A stretch of 64,000 nt of DNA, from the NCBI GenBank assembly GCA_037176705.1, contig CM073885.1, positions 93,124,501-93,188,500 of the forward strand. The letters are read 5' to 3'. The notes beneath the pieces were generated by a model. The model made no database searches. It was given only the letters and a program-made list of their open reading frames with translations, and was not told the origin of the DNA. A program made the position numbers and the translations under genes. The stretch is from Molossus alvarezi (lineage: Eukaryota > Chordata > Mammalia > Chiroptera > Molossidae). This document shows positions 10,876 through 24,149 of this stretch, one piece after another (position 1 is the first letter of the stretch; every line of letters starts with the position of its first letter).

Positions 10876-12105
10876 ATGTGGTACTCTGTAATTTGTGGTT
10901 GTGAAACCACAGAGCAATGGTAATGTTTCTGAACTAGCTCGGTGCATGAATAGGTTTGTTTTACTGCTCAGCCCTGGGAACAAGTCTTACTCTAAATCAT
11001 TGAGCAAGTTCTTTCCTATCAATATAACTGAAGTGATAATCTCAAATTCTTACATGCAGGGAGAGATTTATTGTTCTTTAGAATTACTTAGAAAGACACA
11101 AGAATTTCTAAAATGATACACTAAGAACCTCTGAAAAACTGCTCCTTTGTAAAATGCAATCAGAACACAGAAAAAGTGTGTCAAAACAAACTTTTTCAGA
11201 ATTCTGAAAATTAACAAAAAGTCTTCAAAATCCAAGATGCACGTATTTAAGAAAAGTGGCTGAGTCTCAGTAAGAAAGTGAATTTTGTGGTATTTTAACT
11301 TTCTTTATCACAGTCTGCTCTTAAAAACAAGCAGCCTAACAGACACGAAAGGGGAAGAATATATTTGGAGCTTCCATAAAAGCCCCACCCCCCAAAAAAA
11401 CTGTCACTATCTGACCTGTCTGGCAGCTCTCTGGTAAAGGCCCTTTGCAAAACTTTTCATCATTTTACCTGACTCAGAGCTTGCTCAGTGGGAAAATCCT
11501 ATCCCAGGATGTTTGTCAAACACAATCAGCATCAATTGATTAATCTTGAAGCTGCCAAAATTAGTGGTATCAGTTAGACCAAACAATAGGGTAACCAAAA
11601 AACTTAAAAGAAAAATAAGAATTTTGAGCTGCCCATATGGTACTTTAATAGATTCCAAAATATTCCGAGGTTTGTATGTACCCAGAACACGGGAGAGTTC
11701 ACTAATCTCTCATCTCTAGTTGACCTTCAAGCTCTATACAAGGTGGAAATGAAGGATAAGGAATAATTGTAAACTCCTGGAGAATTGAAGTCACATCCCA
11801 TCACACACACAGAGACCCTCTATGAAGGTTGGTAGACTTACTGGTTCAAGGTATTTAGTGAAATATTTGTCCAATTATTAGCTCACCACCAAGTTAACTG
11901 AAACAGAGACTTCAGTGGCCACACATGACAAAGAATAGAGATTTTACAGAATTAGCCCAGGAAAATCATTACACAAAGAGCAACAACAACAAACTTGGAT
12001 AAATAGGAATCTTTTTTGCAGAGTATCCATATATTATTTCACATGTATAGTTTTCTCTAAAAGAATATGACATGCATAAAAACAAAAAGTATGGTCCGTA
12101 CACAA
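10876..12105. other. Non-coding, no recognised element
   Basis: About 1.2 kb with no supported gene. A C-run followed by an A-run is at about 11385-11400. The stretch around 11400-11580 is less AT-rich and unassigned. Confidence 0.45.
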
Positions 12106-12109
12106 AAAA

Positions 12110-13505
12110 GAAAGAAAAAAAATGGACCTAATAAAAAAGACCTCTTTGGAAAACTAGGTGCTGGACTCAATAAACAATATTTTTAATCTGCTATTATAAA
12201 CATTAATAAAGGAAGCCAAGTCTCAAGAATTAATGGAAAGTATGAAAACCATATCTCACTGCACACAGAATATCTATCAAAAGACAAGGATAGTTTTAAA
12301 AGGGCCAAATACACACTCTTTAGTTGAAAATAAAAATTACTAAAAGAAAATTTCACTAGAAATGCTCAAAATCAGATTTCCACTGTCAGGAGAAAGATCA
12401 ATAAACTTGAAGATAAGCCAATTGTTTATGAGGAATAGTAAAAACAAAAAAAAAACACATACCCTTAACCAAGTCTTACACCCTCAAATATATCAAAGTA
12501 GTCAAGAAAGAGAGAAAAGAGAAGTAAAAAAAACAACAACATTAGAATAAATAATGGCTGAAAACTTCCCAAATTTGATGAAGAATATTAATCTACATAG
12601 CAGAGAAGCTCCATAAATTCCAAATAGGTTAAACTCAAAGACATCCATATCCAGCCATATTCAATACATCCTAGTGAAATTTAAAAAGGTCAAACAAAGA
12701 GAGTATCTTGAAGTCAGCACAAGGAAAAAAACAAACAAAAACTCATTATACACAAAGAATCCTCAATAAGACTAATAGCTGCCTTCGCCTCAAAAATAAT
12801 GCAGGCCAGAAGGCAGTGGATTGATATATTCAGAGCTGTCAACCAAAAATTCTACATCAGATTCAGGAAACAAAAAATTTAATTACTGAAATTAAGTTGA
12901 TATTAATCTAAGCTAGATTGTTTTTAATTAAGATGTTACTCTGCAAATCCTAGGGCAACAATTTAAAAATATATCTCAAATAAACAATGAAGAAGTTAAT
13001 ATAGTACACTAGAAAATGTATCTATTTAGCACAAAAGAAGGCAATAATGAAGGAATACAGGGCTAAAGAAGATAAGGAATGTAGAAAACAAAGCAATATG
13101 TCAGATCTAAATCTTATCAGTAATTACACTAAATATAAAATGGATAAGCACTCCAATCAAAAGGCAGGAATTAGGAGAATAATTTTTTTAAAAAAAATCC
13201 AACTTTGTTCTGTCTACAGGAGACATAATGTATATACAAAGACACCAAGAGATTGAACATAAAAGAATGAAAAAGAATATCATGAAAGCAATAACCGAAA
13301 AAGAACTGACGTGGTTATATTAAATCAGATCTGATGAACTTTAAGACAAAAATATTGTTTTTTGTCTGAAAACAATTTTAAGAGTAGAGAAATTAAAAAT
13401 TAAAAACTAGAGAAAAAAACACTTTCCAACAAAAAAAAAGGGGGGGGGCAAATCAGCAAGAAGATATAACAATTATAAACTTATATGCACTTATTGCATT
13501 ACTAT
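12110..13505 (+). mobile_element. Old LINE-1 (L1M) ORF1-to-ORF2 segment
   Basis: Landmarks in the correct L1M order are: AGAAAGATCAATAAACTTGAAG (ORF1 region, about 12389); AATGGCTGAAAACTTCCCAAATTTGATG (about 12554); ATAGGTTAAACTCAAAGACATCC; ATCCTCAATAAGACTAATAGCTG; CAGGCCAGAAGGCAGTGG; CTTATCAGTAATTACACTAAAT; AATCAAAAGGCAGGAATTAG; GTCTACAGGAGACATAATG; and CAAGAAGATATAACAATTATAAAC. All frames are broken. The 5' and 3' ends are missing. Confidence 0.85.
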
Positions 13506-15595
13506 ATTGGCAGACTAAAGGCTGAAAATAGTCTGGTTTGGTCTCTAGTTTAAAAAAGATAGGTATGTTCAAATGGCAGTAGCAAGCAGAAATGAATGTG
13601 AAGAAAATAGAAGTATTATTAAATCAACTTATGTAGATTTAATAATAAACAGAGTTAAAACAGTTTATATTATATTTAATTACTTAATTGAAAATACACA
13701 ATTTTAACTCTGAAGATATTTCTTAGAAGTGAGCCTTGTAGATTATATAGCTTGATTTCCATGGACACATATCAATTTTGGGTTTTTAAGGAACAGCTGT
13801 AGAATTTATAGCTTTCTCCAAATGAACCTTTTCTTTAACAGTTAAATAGTAATAAAATCCACATACAGGTTTCAATTTTCTTTCATAATTGGCATCAGTA
13901 ATTTCTACATTTTAGATTAATTACTAAGAATTTTCATTTCCCATAGGTGGCAGCATAAACTGCAATAGAATATTCATTATTACCTATATTCATTCAGATC
14001 ACTTTCTATCACAGTGGTAAAGTACTATTTTAAGGGTTTTCTGATTCCACTGAGTCTATCTATAAATCTAGTTAAAATTATTAAAGTAGGGAGTAACTTA
14101 TTTTGTTAAAAGTACAATTGTAAGAAAAATAAAACTATAATTTTGCATCATTTTTGAGACAGCTTTACCACTTAATAAATAAATGAAACACAACACACTA
14201 AGATTAAAAGCTAAAATTAATTGTTTTAATTGATATGTTTGGGAAGTCAATACACCACTGTCAGAGTTGACAGCATAAGGTGATATTACAATGATCAATG
14301 AACTCTCATCTTGCATTGAATTCTCCTTTTTGATTATGTACACATATGTGTGTATATGCACGCGCACGTGTAATATTGTATGCAATATTGTCCAATTGGT
14401 TAGTTCTCGCAAGCTATATATATTTTAAAAGTTTGCTCATTTCTCTGGATTGCCAAATCAGACATAGAAAGTGTTCACATTTGCAATTTAAGGAATGCCA
14501 AAAGGTATGTAAGCTTATTTTTACATACTGTTTGAAATAGAAGACAATTTTTCACTCTCCTAAGTGTAATATTTAAATTCTTTATTTAAAAAAAAAGACT
14601 CTAGTTCAATTGGAAAGATGTTTTACTTTAAGTGTCTCTGTATTTGTTTCCAACTTTTTTTTTTTGGTAGGCTTCCATTCGTCCGTCTTTTACATAACAT
14701 TAACTCTTAAGAATCCACTGTGTTATAGAGAAACGTCCTGCTTCATAGAAGGTCTACTGAAACTTAGAATAAGATATTTTAACACCTTTGCCTACCTTTA
14801 GGTGTTTCACTTTGTGTTTCAAAGGCATAGTAGTACTTTAACACTCAAATATCTGCCTATTTAACTTATAGAACATGTTCCAAAACAATGAAGTATATTA
14901 TTGGCAAAGAATTAAACGTAATAATTGGGCTATTAACCAAGGGTATTTTTCGCACTATGTAAAAAGACAAATTAAGAAGACTACCATGGTATCCAGAAGC
15001 CATCTGTTAACCAATGTCAAATTGATGATAAAGAAAATTGAGTTCCCTTGGCAGGTGGTTTTTCTCCAGCTGCATGCAGCTATAAAAGTCCCATCAAAGA
15101 CAAATCTGCATTTGTTGTTAACTCAGAAATGTAGTTGATAGGCACTGGGAAACCTCCAGTGACAACTTTTTTTTTGAAAGTTGATGCTAAGATTCCTGGG
15201 AAAGTCACACACTGGGTCTTGGATCAACATTTACGGTCATCTTGACAGTGTAAAAAGATGATGAGTACAATTCTCATATATGTGCGCATACACAGAAATA
15301 CAATAAAAATCTATTCAGAGCATGAACTAATGAATCACTACTAAAGTAATCAACCATACAAAGGTTAGTTGATTACTTACATATGCACCCCAACACTTAG
15401 CATTGATTATATCCTAATGTGAGCCTCACTTTAAGAAAAGTCTCATGATGAATCAAAACCAGAATATAATAATAAATTTGGATGAGGCTGTCATAACTAA
15501 GCCCTGATAAAGACCAATGTCAAAGACTTAACTAAGGTGCTCTCCAGAACAGTTATAATACTATTGTTCAAAGAAAACTTGAAGAAGTTAACATA
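13506..15595. other. Non-coding, no recognised element
   Basis: About 2.1 kb of AT-rich sequence. Open frames up to 104 codons exist but carry no recognisable product. A degenerate TG/CA patch is at 14338-14372. A small inverted repeat is at 15344-15378. Confidence 0.45.
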
Positions 15596-15599
15596 ATGC

Positions 15600-15790
15600 C
15601 TGGAAAGAGGTTGAGATCTGGATTCAGACAGAAGTGATGTTTCAAATTCATACTTCATTATTAGTTACAAGACCTTGGGCATATTACTTAATCTGTATTA
15701 GTGCTTGTATAAAAATGAGAATGATAATAACCTTGCAGGGATTTTGAAAGGATAAAATGAATGAATGCGTGTCAAACCTTATTTTCATCA
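15600..15790 (+). mobile_element. MIR SINE relic
   Basis: MIR order is visible: GAGATCTGGATTCAGACAG, AAATTCATACTTCATTATTAGTTACAAGACCTTGGGCATATTACTTAATCT, AAAATGAGAATGATAATAACCTTGCAGGGATTTTGAAAGGATAAAATGAATGAATGCGTG. Diverged. Confidence 0.85.
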
Positions 15791-15867
15791 AATACAACAT
15801 TAAATGTCTTATCAATGGATTATTGAAGTAATGCTAATTGCTAAGGACTTTAAGCTTATTGTGGAAC

Positions 15868-16050
15868 AGTAACTGGGCTGAGGATCAGGAAATCTAGCTT
15901 GTTTTTCCAGCTTTGCTATAAATTAGCTGTGCAACCCTGTGCAAATTATTTAAATTTGCTAGACCTCAATTTATTCTTTCCTAAAATAAAGTTGGGGTGG
16001 GCAAGGGATTGAAATGCCTCTACTACTTCTAAAATCCTATAATTCTAAGT
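15868..16050 (+). mobile_element. MIR-family SINE relic
   Basis: It contains AACTGGGCTGAGGATCAGGAAATCTAGC, ATTAGCTGTGCAACCCTGTGCAAATTATTTAAA, CCTCAATTTATTC and the 3' variant ending ACTTCTAAAATCCTATAATTCTAAG. It lies 80 bp from another MIR in the same orientation. Confidence 0.75.
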
Positions 16051-16560
16051 ACTTCAGTTAGATTTCAAAAATAAATGCAGAATATAAAATAACAAATTTG
16101 TATAACAACATTCAAATCATTGTAATCTCTTGCCTATGTGTTAATTACTGATTTTTTTAAGAAAGTAGAAGTCACCTTTTATAGTCCATGTAAGATTTAA
16201 ATTTCGTATGTTTGCTTTTATTAGTGTGCATTTAACTTTAAGTAAACATGTGTTTAATTTATTACTAAACCCACCTACTAGAACAAAATTAACCCAAAAC
16301 TGTTTGACTTTTCTTATACTAGTAGCTTAGAATTTTAGAGTTGAAGAACAAAAAAATAACTACTTATTCGTTCCCCATTTTATAGTTGAAGAAATAAATA
16401 AAAAAGAGACATACTTAAGTGAGTGAAAACTGGTTCTATAACCTGTCTATTAACTCCTAAATTAATCTCTTTTCCCCATCATATTTCATGACTTTTTTTT
16501 ATTTTTAAAAATTCTGAAAATGGATCTAAACCATGATCAATAAAATAACTAATTAATGTT
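16051..16560. other. AT-rich non-coding, no recognised element
   Basis: No gene or clear repeat is recognised. The sequence has several A/T runs. Confidence 0.5.
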
Positions 16561-16564
16561 ACAC

Positions 16565-17440
16565 TTAATAAAATAAAAAACGGCTCTGCAAGAGACACTA
16601 TGACAAGAATGAGAAGAAAAGCCACAGAGTGGGAGAAAACATTTTCAAGATATACATTTATGAAAGACCCTTATTCTAAGTATACAAAGAACTCTAAAAA
16701 TCTGAACAATGAGAAAACAATAAACTGATTAAACAATGGGTCACAGTTCTTCACAGAGACCTCACCAAAGAAGATACACACATAACAAATAAGTATATGA
16801 AAATATGTTCATTGTCATACGCCGTCAGGAAAATGCAAATTAAAACAATGAGATACAACTGCACACCTACTGAATGATGAAAATCCGTAGCACTGACAGC
16901 ACCAAGTGCTAGAGATGTAGATCAACAGGAACTCTCATTGATGGTGGGGATGCAAAATTTAAAGCCATTTGACAGTTGCTTACAAAACTAAATATACTGT
17001 TACTATACGATCCAGCAATTGAACTTGGTATTTACTCAAATGAGTTGAAAACCTATGTCCACACAATAATCTTCACACAGATGTTAATAGTAGTTTTATT
17101 CATAATTGCCCAAAACTGGAAGCAACCAAAATGTCCTTCAGTAGGTGAGTGGATTAATAAACTGTGGAACATCCATGGAAGAGTATTCAATGCTAAAAAC
17201 GAATGAACTCTCAAGTTATACAAAGAGGAACATCCAAAGCACACTACAAAGTGAAAGAAGGCTGTCTGAAAAGGCTGCACACTGTACGATTCCAAATATA
17301 TGACATTCTGGAAAAGGCAAAACTATGGATACATTAAAAGGATCAGTGGTTTCCAGGAGCTTAGGTGAGAGGGAAAATGAATAGACAGAGCATATAGAAT
17401 TTTAAAATCAGTGAGATACATAATGGCAAAAAGATGATAC
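16565..17440 (+). mobile_element. Old LINE-1 (L1MC/L1ME-like) 3' part
   Basis: End of ORF2: GAAAACATTTTCAAGATATAC, AATGCAAATTAAAACAATGAGATACAACTGCACACC, GATCCAGCAATTGAACTTGG, AAACTGGAAGCAACCAAAATGTCCTTCAGTAGGTGAGTGGAT. The 3' UTR follows with TATATGACATTCTGGAAAAGGCAAAACTATGG and TCAGTGGTTTCCAGGAGC. No open frame survives. Confidence 0.9.
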
Positions 17441-17754
17441 AGTTATTTTACCCTTAATTTTATATAAAATATAGATAACGATATGTTTAGTGTAACACAT
17501 GGTTTAGCAAGTCATATGCTTGCCATCGATTTTAATTAATAAAATGATGCATCGGAACCTTTCGCAAGAAAGTGCAAATGTTGCATTTGAGTATCACCTA
17601 TTAATCTCGCTCCCTTACACACCACCTAAAGAAACACCACCAGCATCAGCACCTCCACAATAATTACATCCTTTACAGATGAGTGGTTATAGTGTATGGT
17701 GGGAGGAAAGTGAATTAGACGACTAGAGAAATTTGGCTTATAAAAATGATAAAG

Positions 17755-17813
17755 AGCCTTGGCCAGTTTGTCTCAGTGGTTAGAGTGTCAGTCTGTGGAC
17801 AGAAGAATCCAGG
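17755..17813 (+). mobile_element. Truncated Ves SINE head
   Basis: Only the tRNA-like head is present: AGCCTTGGCCAGTTTGTCTCAGTGGTTAGAGTGTCAGTCTGTGG, followed by a weak remnant up to AATCCAG. The CT-rich middle and A tail are missing and no TSD is seen. It could be a deletion relic. Confidence 0.75.
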
Positions 17814-20800
17814 CTACCACTGAGTCAGGGAGAGAACAAGCAACTCAAGGAAAATCAGAAAGAAGGGATTTAAAGGAAATTAAATACAATTAAATAGAAA
17901 GAAAAAAAAACCCTCACAATTTCATGACAAACAATACATTATCAGCACTATTGTGCATCCACCCAGCCCATTTTATATATACCAAATAACTTGGTAGAAA
18001 TTTTTTCATTAATTCACACAACAATTGGCCTCTGATAGGCTTGAAAGGTGTGAAGAATCACACAGCAATTCAATGACTTCTGCATAACGCTGCAATCCAA
18101 GCAATCTTAAATTTTAATTTACTTATATATTTCCTAGCTTGCATTACCAAAATGAAATGTTTTAAATTTCTTCCCCTATTTAACTGGCTGAATATTTCAC
18201 CAGTTGCTGGTGTCAGTTTGTTATTTCTGAACAGATGACTAGCTGCTGGTGAAAAACATTATTTCTCTTTTAACTTCTGAGGATTTCAGAGTCAACAACA
18301 TTGCAAAAGAGATATTCAGGCTGCTGTTATGATAGCCTAGGAACATCCAGAAAACAAAGGACATAATCACTTCTCAGTTCTTTTGAAAGGCAAATATGTA
18401 ATATATGTCGAAACATCTAGCAGATGAAATAATATGTACTGATTTGTGACAATGATTTAAAACATTGCCCAACACTACTCTTCATATTAGATTTTAATTG
18501 AAAAAGGACACTGTCATAAATCACCCTTTTACAATAAAACAAAGTGATTTCCTCTCGACCCCGCAGCCAGGCAGTGTCACTTCGTTCAGTGTGGCAATCA
18601 CAGATACACACAAGGTATCCTCTCTCTCAAGCGGCGTGTTGTGAAACTAAATACAAAACAAAATAACACAACTTCATAATGACTGATGCCCCTAGGGCAG
18701 CTCCACATGCAATCACTCTATCAATCAAACGAACGAATATCTTCCTTTGATTGTGTTTAGTAATGTATGATTATTAAACAAACAAAAATAACCTATTATT
18801 AGGTTCTCAGCATCAGCAGGAGGAAAACAAGAAAATCTTAGCAGGTTAGAGTAGCCTACGTGTTAAGGATTCCATGAAATCTGCAAAGGATAATGCTTCC
18901 CAGTACTTATGAGCATAGAAGGTGCTCATACTGTTCCCAAAGCTTAACACACTGTTAACACATCATGCTTCAAATGAAAACATTCTGGAACAATCTTGAA
19001 CTATCTGGTTCCTAAGCCAGCCAAACTGTCAACATCTGAAAATCAATGTTATCAGTATCTCTTCTAGCAGGAAGATTACTTAACAAGGGTATCTCCACAG
19101 TCATCCTTGGCACACCTGGTCACAGAAACACATGATTTACACAGCTGCACAGTCGGGGTTTGTGTTGAGATAGATTTTAGCAGATGAGGCATAAAATTTG
19201 AAAATATGCAGCCAGGGAGATGGGCAGTATGAATATCCTCTGTTCTGTAAACATCCATCTTTTTCAGATTTTTTCATAAGTCTTTCCAACTAAATATACA
19301 AGTAACGAAGTTCTGGAAGAGTATATGAGGATGCTGGGAAATGAATAGATTAGTTATATGAGCTGGCAAAAATGAATGCTCAACATTTAGATGTTCCATT
19401 ATATATAACAGAATTAAATAAACACATTGGCTAGGATAATATTGAAAAATAAGACACAAATATGAATTAGGCACATGAAAACATATTCGAGACAAATTCT
19501 GAAAAGATAGACACAAGTATATACACCTGTCTTACTTGGAAGGTAAAGTAGGAGTAACAAATGTAGGGGGCCATCTGGGAGAGTAACCTGTCTAGGCTTG
19601 TCTTTGGACCTGAGGGGCTGTGCCAATTTGCTCTATATAAAACGGGGGAGGTGGAGATCACAAATCTGTTCATGGATTTTGCTTTGTGCATGTTTTCAAT
19701 CCAGCACTATTGTACCCAGTGAAATCTCAGTTACTAGAGATCAAAAGGAAAATATGGCATGCTGGAGTAATTTTACTTTTCTAGAGAAAAACTAAAGAGT
19801 GGCCTGAGTGGAATACTGAAGCGTGGCATTCTGGGATGCTAAGAAGAAGAATAAATGGTATAGAGACAACGAAGAGCCATTAAACAGCTTTCCTGTGGGC
19901 TGTGAATTATAGTAATGAGCTAGAGAAGTTAGCCAGATCTTAGATTTCCCTCTTCCTTTATCAATTATTGAAACTACATGGACACACACACACACACATA
20001 CACGCAATTGCCTAATTAGAAACAGAGGTACATAAAAACATTCTAATACGTTTTTGGAGTTGAAAAAATCTGTTTCTTTCCCTTGGAGCACTGTAGAGTA
20101 TTTTCATAAAACAACAGAGTTGAAATAGTGATAACGGGGCATTTCGAGTAGAAGGAAAGATACACTATAGAACTATTTGTAATGGTTTCAAAATACCCCT
20201 TGACTTCTAGGAATAACCTTGTCTATTCAATTATTGTAACATATATTTTTAAAAAATAAAATAAAATAAAGTTTTCTTTTGGAACAAATATTGAATGCAC
20301 AATAATCCAATCATAACCTTAACAGGGAGAAAAACCAATCTCTGTTTCACTTCACTGCACTGTGGTATTTAATCTTTTTCTATTGATAGTGCAGGCAGTT
20401 TTCATTAGAAGAGGTTTAAACATCAGAGGTACCATTTGCAGCAGAAGCAGATTCACAGCAGCTCTTTAATATCTGGTCACCTCATAATTAGATTATAACT
20501 TTACAAGAAAGCGCGTACAAGGCAGGCACTGGGTCAGAGCTTTAAAGTTATAAAACCAGTAAAGTCATCCAGGGTGTATCACTACTTTGAAATGACTTAT
20601 AAGCAGTTTCATTTTACTGCCAACATTTCTATAACTCCTTTCCGAAGGACAGATGTGTTCAGCATGATTTGTGTTTATCCTTCAGTGATAGTTACAGTCT
20701 TTTCCTGAATTTGCAATTAATCCTCTTTACATTTATGTTACACTGTTTTAAACTTTTTCTCCCTAAGTTTATTTTAGTGGGTTATTACTTATTATATTTT

Positions 20801-22327
20801 TGTACTATTGTAATGATTAATTATACATAAAGCTTGGAGTATCCTGACAGAAGGTATTTTTGTAATTTTGTTACTTTATTGCTCAAGCATTTGCAAACAA
20901 CATGTTCATAAGGTCTAAAACATATAAACATGACATCGATTCTAGTACCACTCAGAGAACCACTAGATCAGGATTATTTTATGTAAATGTAAATCTGCAT
21001 TTTACATACTACTGGCCAAACTGCATGCGATGTGGGTCTGGAATTAGTCACCTTCTCTCAGATGGTTAGCGGACCAGGCTTTTCCCCGTCAGCACAGAAT
21101 AGAGCAATGGCCGGGTGAGGCTCAAAGTTTGTTTTTGTGGTAGTATGCTAAAGGAAGATAAAGAACATAGACATTGTAGAAAGACAGTGGTATGAGGATG
21201 AGGAAAGTGGGGTCTGATTATGGTTCTTCCACTTAATGAAGTTACTGACATTAAATGTCATTTAACAGCGAAGATTTTTTTTTTTCAACATGTGTGAAAA
21301 GGTGAGGAGTTAGATATAGCTGCAGCCTTTTTCTTTCTAGTTCTGCAAATAGGAGTCTGTGGATTGAAGTGTGTTCTCCTTGTCCTTAAACTACTATCTC
21401 ATTATTAAGAGAGGAAACTTGGCATAAAAATTAACTCTCTTAAAACATTAAAATTATTTAGAGAAAAAACATATGCAATAATGATGAATAAAGGAAAATT
21501 CCCAATTTTGTCTTTCTGCCTCAAGTTAACTTTCTGCCTTAAGTAGTTTGACTAATGTCACTGTTCTATTCCATATAAGTGGTGATATTTTCAGATAATT
21601 AAAAGCAAATTTATTATCTGAAATGAACACTAAGAAACAATAACTAGAAAACTATTAAATGTTCATTAAATTAGTAATAGGAATTCTGATAGGAGAAATG
21701 AACATAATCAACATACTAGTTCTGACAGTTGGAAATTTGAAAAATAAGAGACAGAAAAAATTAATATAACATAAAAATAGACAAAAGTTCACCCACCAGA
21801 GATGATTTGTTTGCCAAATCTGCCCAAAGATTTTCAATAATTCCTTATTAAAAAGTGGTTACAAGTCCATATGAAAACTCCTCTATATATTTCTGGTTCA
21901 AGACGGTGAACTCAGCACATATGTTTTTTCCTCCTCTTTACCAAAAGACCATCGAAATGGGGGATCCATATTTTTTTTTAAATAAAACAAACACATATAA
22001 ACATTGTGAATAGGAAAACCAGTAGATATAATCTTAATAACAGATGAGCAGTGTGAAAATAGCCACAGTCCACGAAAGGAGTGAGTGAAGACAATAGACA
22101 TGGGAGAAATGCTCTTCAGTGCAACATAAGAAATTCAAATTGGGTACAAGCCTTGTGACAGCAATTGCATAGTCTGGGAGTCTAAATGGGGTACAGTCAT
22201 TTTAATAATTCGAAGCCTTTCTGTGCAATTGCATGACTAGGCCTCCCTCACTGTCGATATGCAAGCCCTGCATTGGCAGATCCTGGTTACTCTCAGACAA
22301 AAACTGAAGAACTTTATTCTAAAGGAA
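17814..22327. other. 4.5 kb with no recognised interspersed repeat
   Basis: No gene is supported and no transposable element was recognised. Only short simple repeats are seen: CA repeats at about 19982-19999 and an AAAAT-type run at about 20250-20270. A TATATAAAAC motif lies at about 19634-19643, with CCAAT at 19623-19627 just upstream; their spacing is too short for a standard promoter. Unique or very ancient sequence is likely. Confidence 0.45.
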
Positions 22328-22484
22328 TCAAACTGTTTGGCTCAGAGGTTAGAGCATCGGCCTGTGGTCCACAGAGACCCAGGTTTGATTCCTGCTAAGG
22401 GTATGTACCTTGGCTGCAGTTTGTCCCTGGCCCTGGTTGGGATCATGTGGGAGGCAGCCACTCGATGTGTCCATTTCACTTTGA

Positions 22485-22535
<51 letters not shown>

Positions 22536-22618
22536 GTCTCTCTCTTCCTTCCACTCTATCTGAACAAAAAATGGAAAAATATCCTCGGGTAAGGATAAAA
22601 AACATAAATAAATAAAAA
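22328..22618 (+). mobile_element. Ves SINE, type B, with long CT repeat
   Basis: It has CTGTTTGGCTCAGAGGTTAGAGCATCGGCC head, B box GGTTTGATTCCTGC, and a CT repeat at about 22489-22530. The tail is CTGAACAAAAAATGG followed by the stem-loop TCCTCGGGTAAGGA (22582-22595) and A-rich sequence. The first bases of the head have decayed and no clear TSD is seen. Confidence 0.93.
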
Positions 22619-23601
22619 AGAAATTGAAAAATTGATCAGGGAAGACTAAGGATTCTAGTGTTGGTATTAACATGCCAGCATTTTAATTCCATTTTAATTT
22701 ATTTTTTTGAAAGTTAGCTTTTCTCTTTGTTTCCTACCCAAACGTCACTAAAGACAATGTTGAAAGTCAGCCCTCCCAACCAAAGGAAAAACAATTTGGG
22801 GAAACTGACCTACCTCAAAGCAGAGGAAACCAATATCAGCCATTTACAGTATGAGAAATATTTGAAGATGTGCCTCAGCCAAACATTAAAACTAATAAAA
22901 AAAAATGTGTATGCTACATTATCAATGAAAGAACAGACATAATCTATAAAGGTAATAAAAAATTCTAGGGTGACAATAGTGAAGCTTACCAAGAAATCAG
23001 TCTCTACTAGAAGCATGATAGAGGGTACATAGAAAAAAATTGAGTATATTTGTCCATCTTTTTTTGTTGTTCTTGCAGCATCTGAACCTCCTATTTCATT
23101 TGGGAAATTTATTAGTTTTACTCTTAGAGGAATGTAGCAATAAATCAACAACTCTACAAGTCATTCCAGTAGTGGTGATATGATATCTGTTATCCAATGG
23201 CAGCAATGTTAACAGTGATATATATTGTCCAGTGGTGATAGGTCTGGTACCAATGTCCAATTTAAGGCTGTTGTAGCTCTCCAACCAATGCATTCTAGTG
23301 GCATTGGCTGTATTTCTAGCTGCCTAGTTCCTTTTGTGTCCTGCCTATTTTCAGAATATGAGTTACTAATTTTTCAATTAATTCTGTGAGCTCTATTTGC
23401 CCAATACTTCTACTTAAGTTTAAGTTAACTGGAGTCAATTTCTCTAATTTTCAACCAAGAACTCTGCTTGGTATATGTCTTCAAGATAAAAGAAAGGATA
23501 AATTAACAAATGGTATGATTAAGAAGTTTCTCCCCTCTAGATTATCATTCACAAAAGAAAATATAAATGGGAAAAACAGAAAGCCCAGACCAGAATACAA
23601 T
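22619..23601. other. Non-coding block, unidentified
   Basis: No recognised repeat and no supported gene. The open frames found (up to 113 codons) have no recognisable product. The sequence continues past the L1 insertion at 24635, so 22619-23617 and 24635-24900 were once contiguous. Confidence 0.4.
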
Positions 23602-23617
23602 AAAATTCTGTAGAGGA

Positions 23618-24149
23618 TCTTAGCTATTGTAAATAGTGCAGCTATGAACATAGGGGTACATATATTCTTTCGGATTGGTGTTTCAGGCTTCTTAGGGTAT
23701 ATTCTTAGAAGTGGGATCACTGGGTCAAATGGCAGTTTAATTTTAAATTTTTTGAGGTAACACCATAATGTTTTCCATAGTGGTTGCACCAGTCTGCATT
23801 CCCACCAGCAGTGTACTAGAGTCCTCTTTTCTCCACACCCTCGCCAACACTTGTTTGATGATTTGTTGATGGCAGCCATTCTGGCAGGTGTGAAGCGATA
23901 CCTCATTGTTGTTTTAATTTGCATCTCTCTGATGATTAGTGATGTTGAGATTTTTTCATATGTCTCTTGGTCATTTGTATGTCCTGTTTGGAGAGGTGTC
24001 TCTTTATGTCCTTCTGCCCATTTTTTAATTGGCTTCTTTGTCTTCCTTTTTTTGAGTTGTATGAGTACTCTATATATTTTGGGAATTAGCCCTTTATCTG
24101 ATGTATCATTGGCAATTATGGTCTCCCATATAGTGGGTTTCCTTTCCAT
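23618..24149 (-). pseudogene. LINE-1 ORF2 C-terminal fragment
   Basis: The reverse strand stays open from 24149 through the whole inverted L1 part and on into flanking DNA (to 23481, 222 codons). The translation is the C-terminal end of the L1 reverse transcriptase/endonuclease protein. It includes the Cys-rich motif C-x3-C-x7-H-x4-C at residues 101, 105, 113 and 118, counted from the first Met. The endonuclease and reverse transcriptase domains are missing, so it cannot act. The intact frame suggests a fairly recent insertion. Confidence 0.9.

Noticed and set aside
19598..19795. Promoter with CCAAT and TATATAAAA boxes and a downstream small gene
   Set aside because: CCAAT and TATA are only about 7 bp apart, unlike real promoters, and the downstream frame has no recognisable product.
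22259..22615. A 118-residue Ser/Leu-rich protein
   Set aside because: It is translation of a Ves SINE and its CT repeat.
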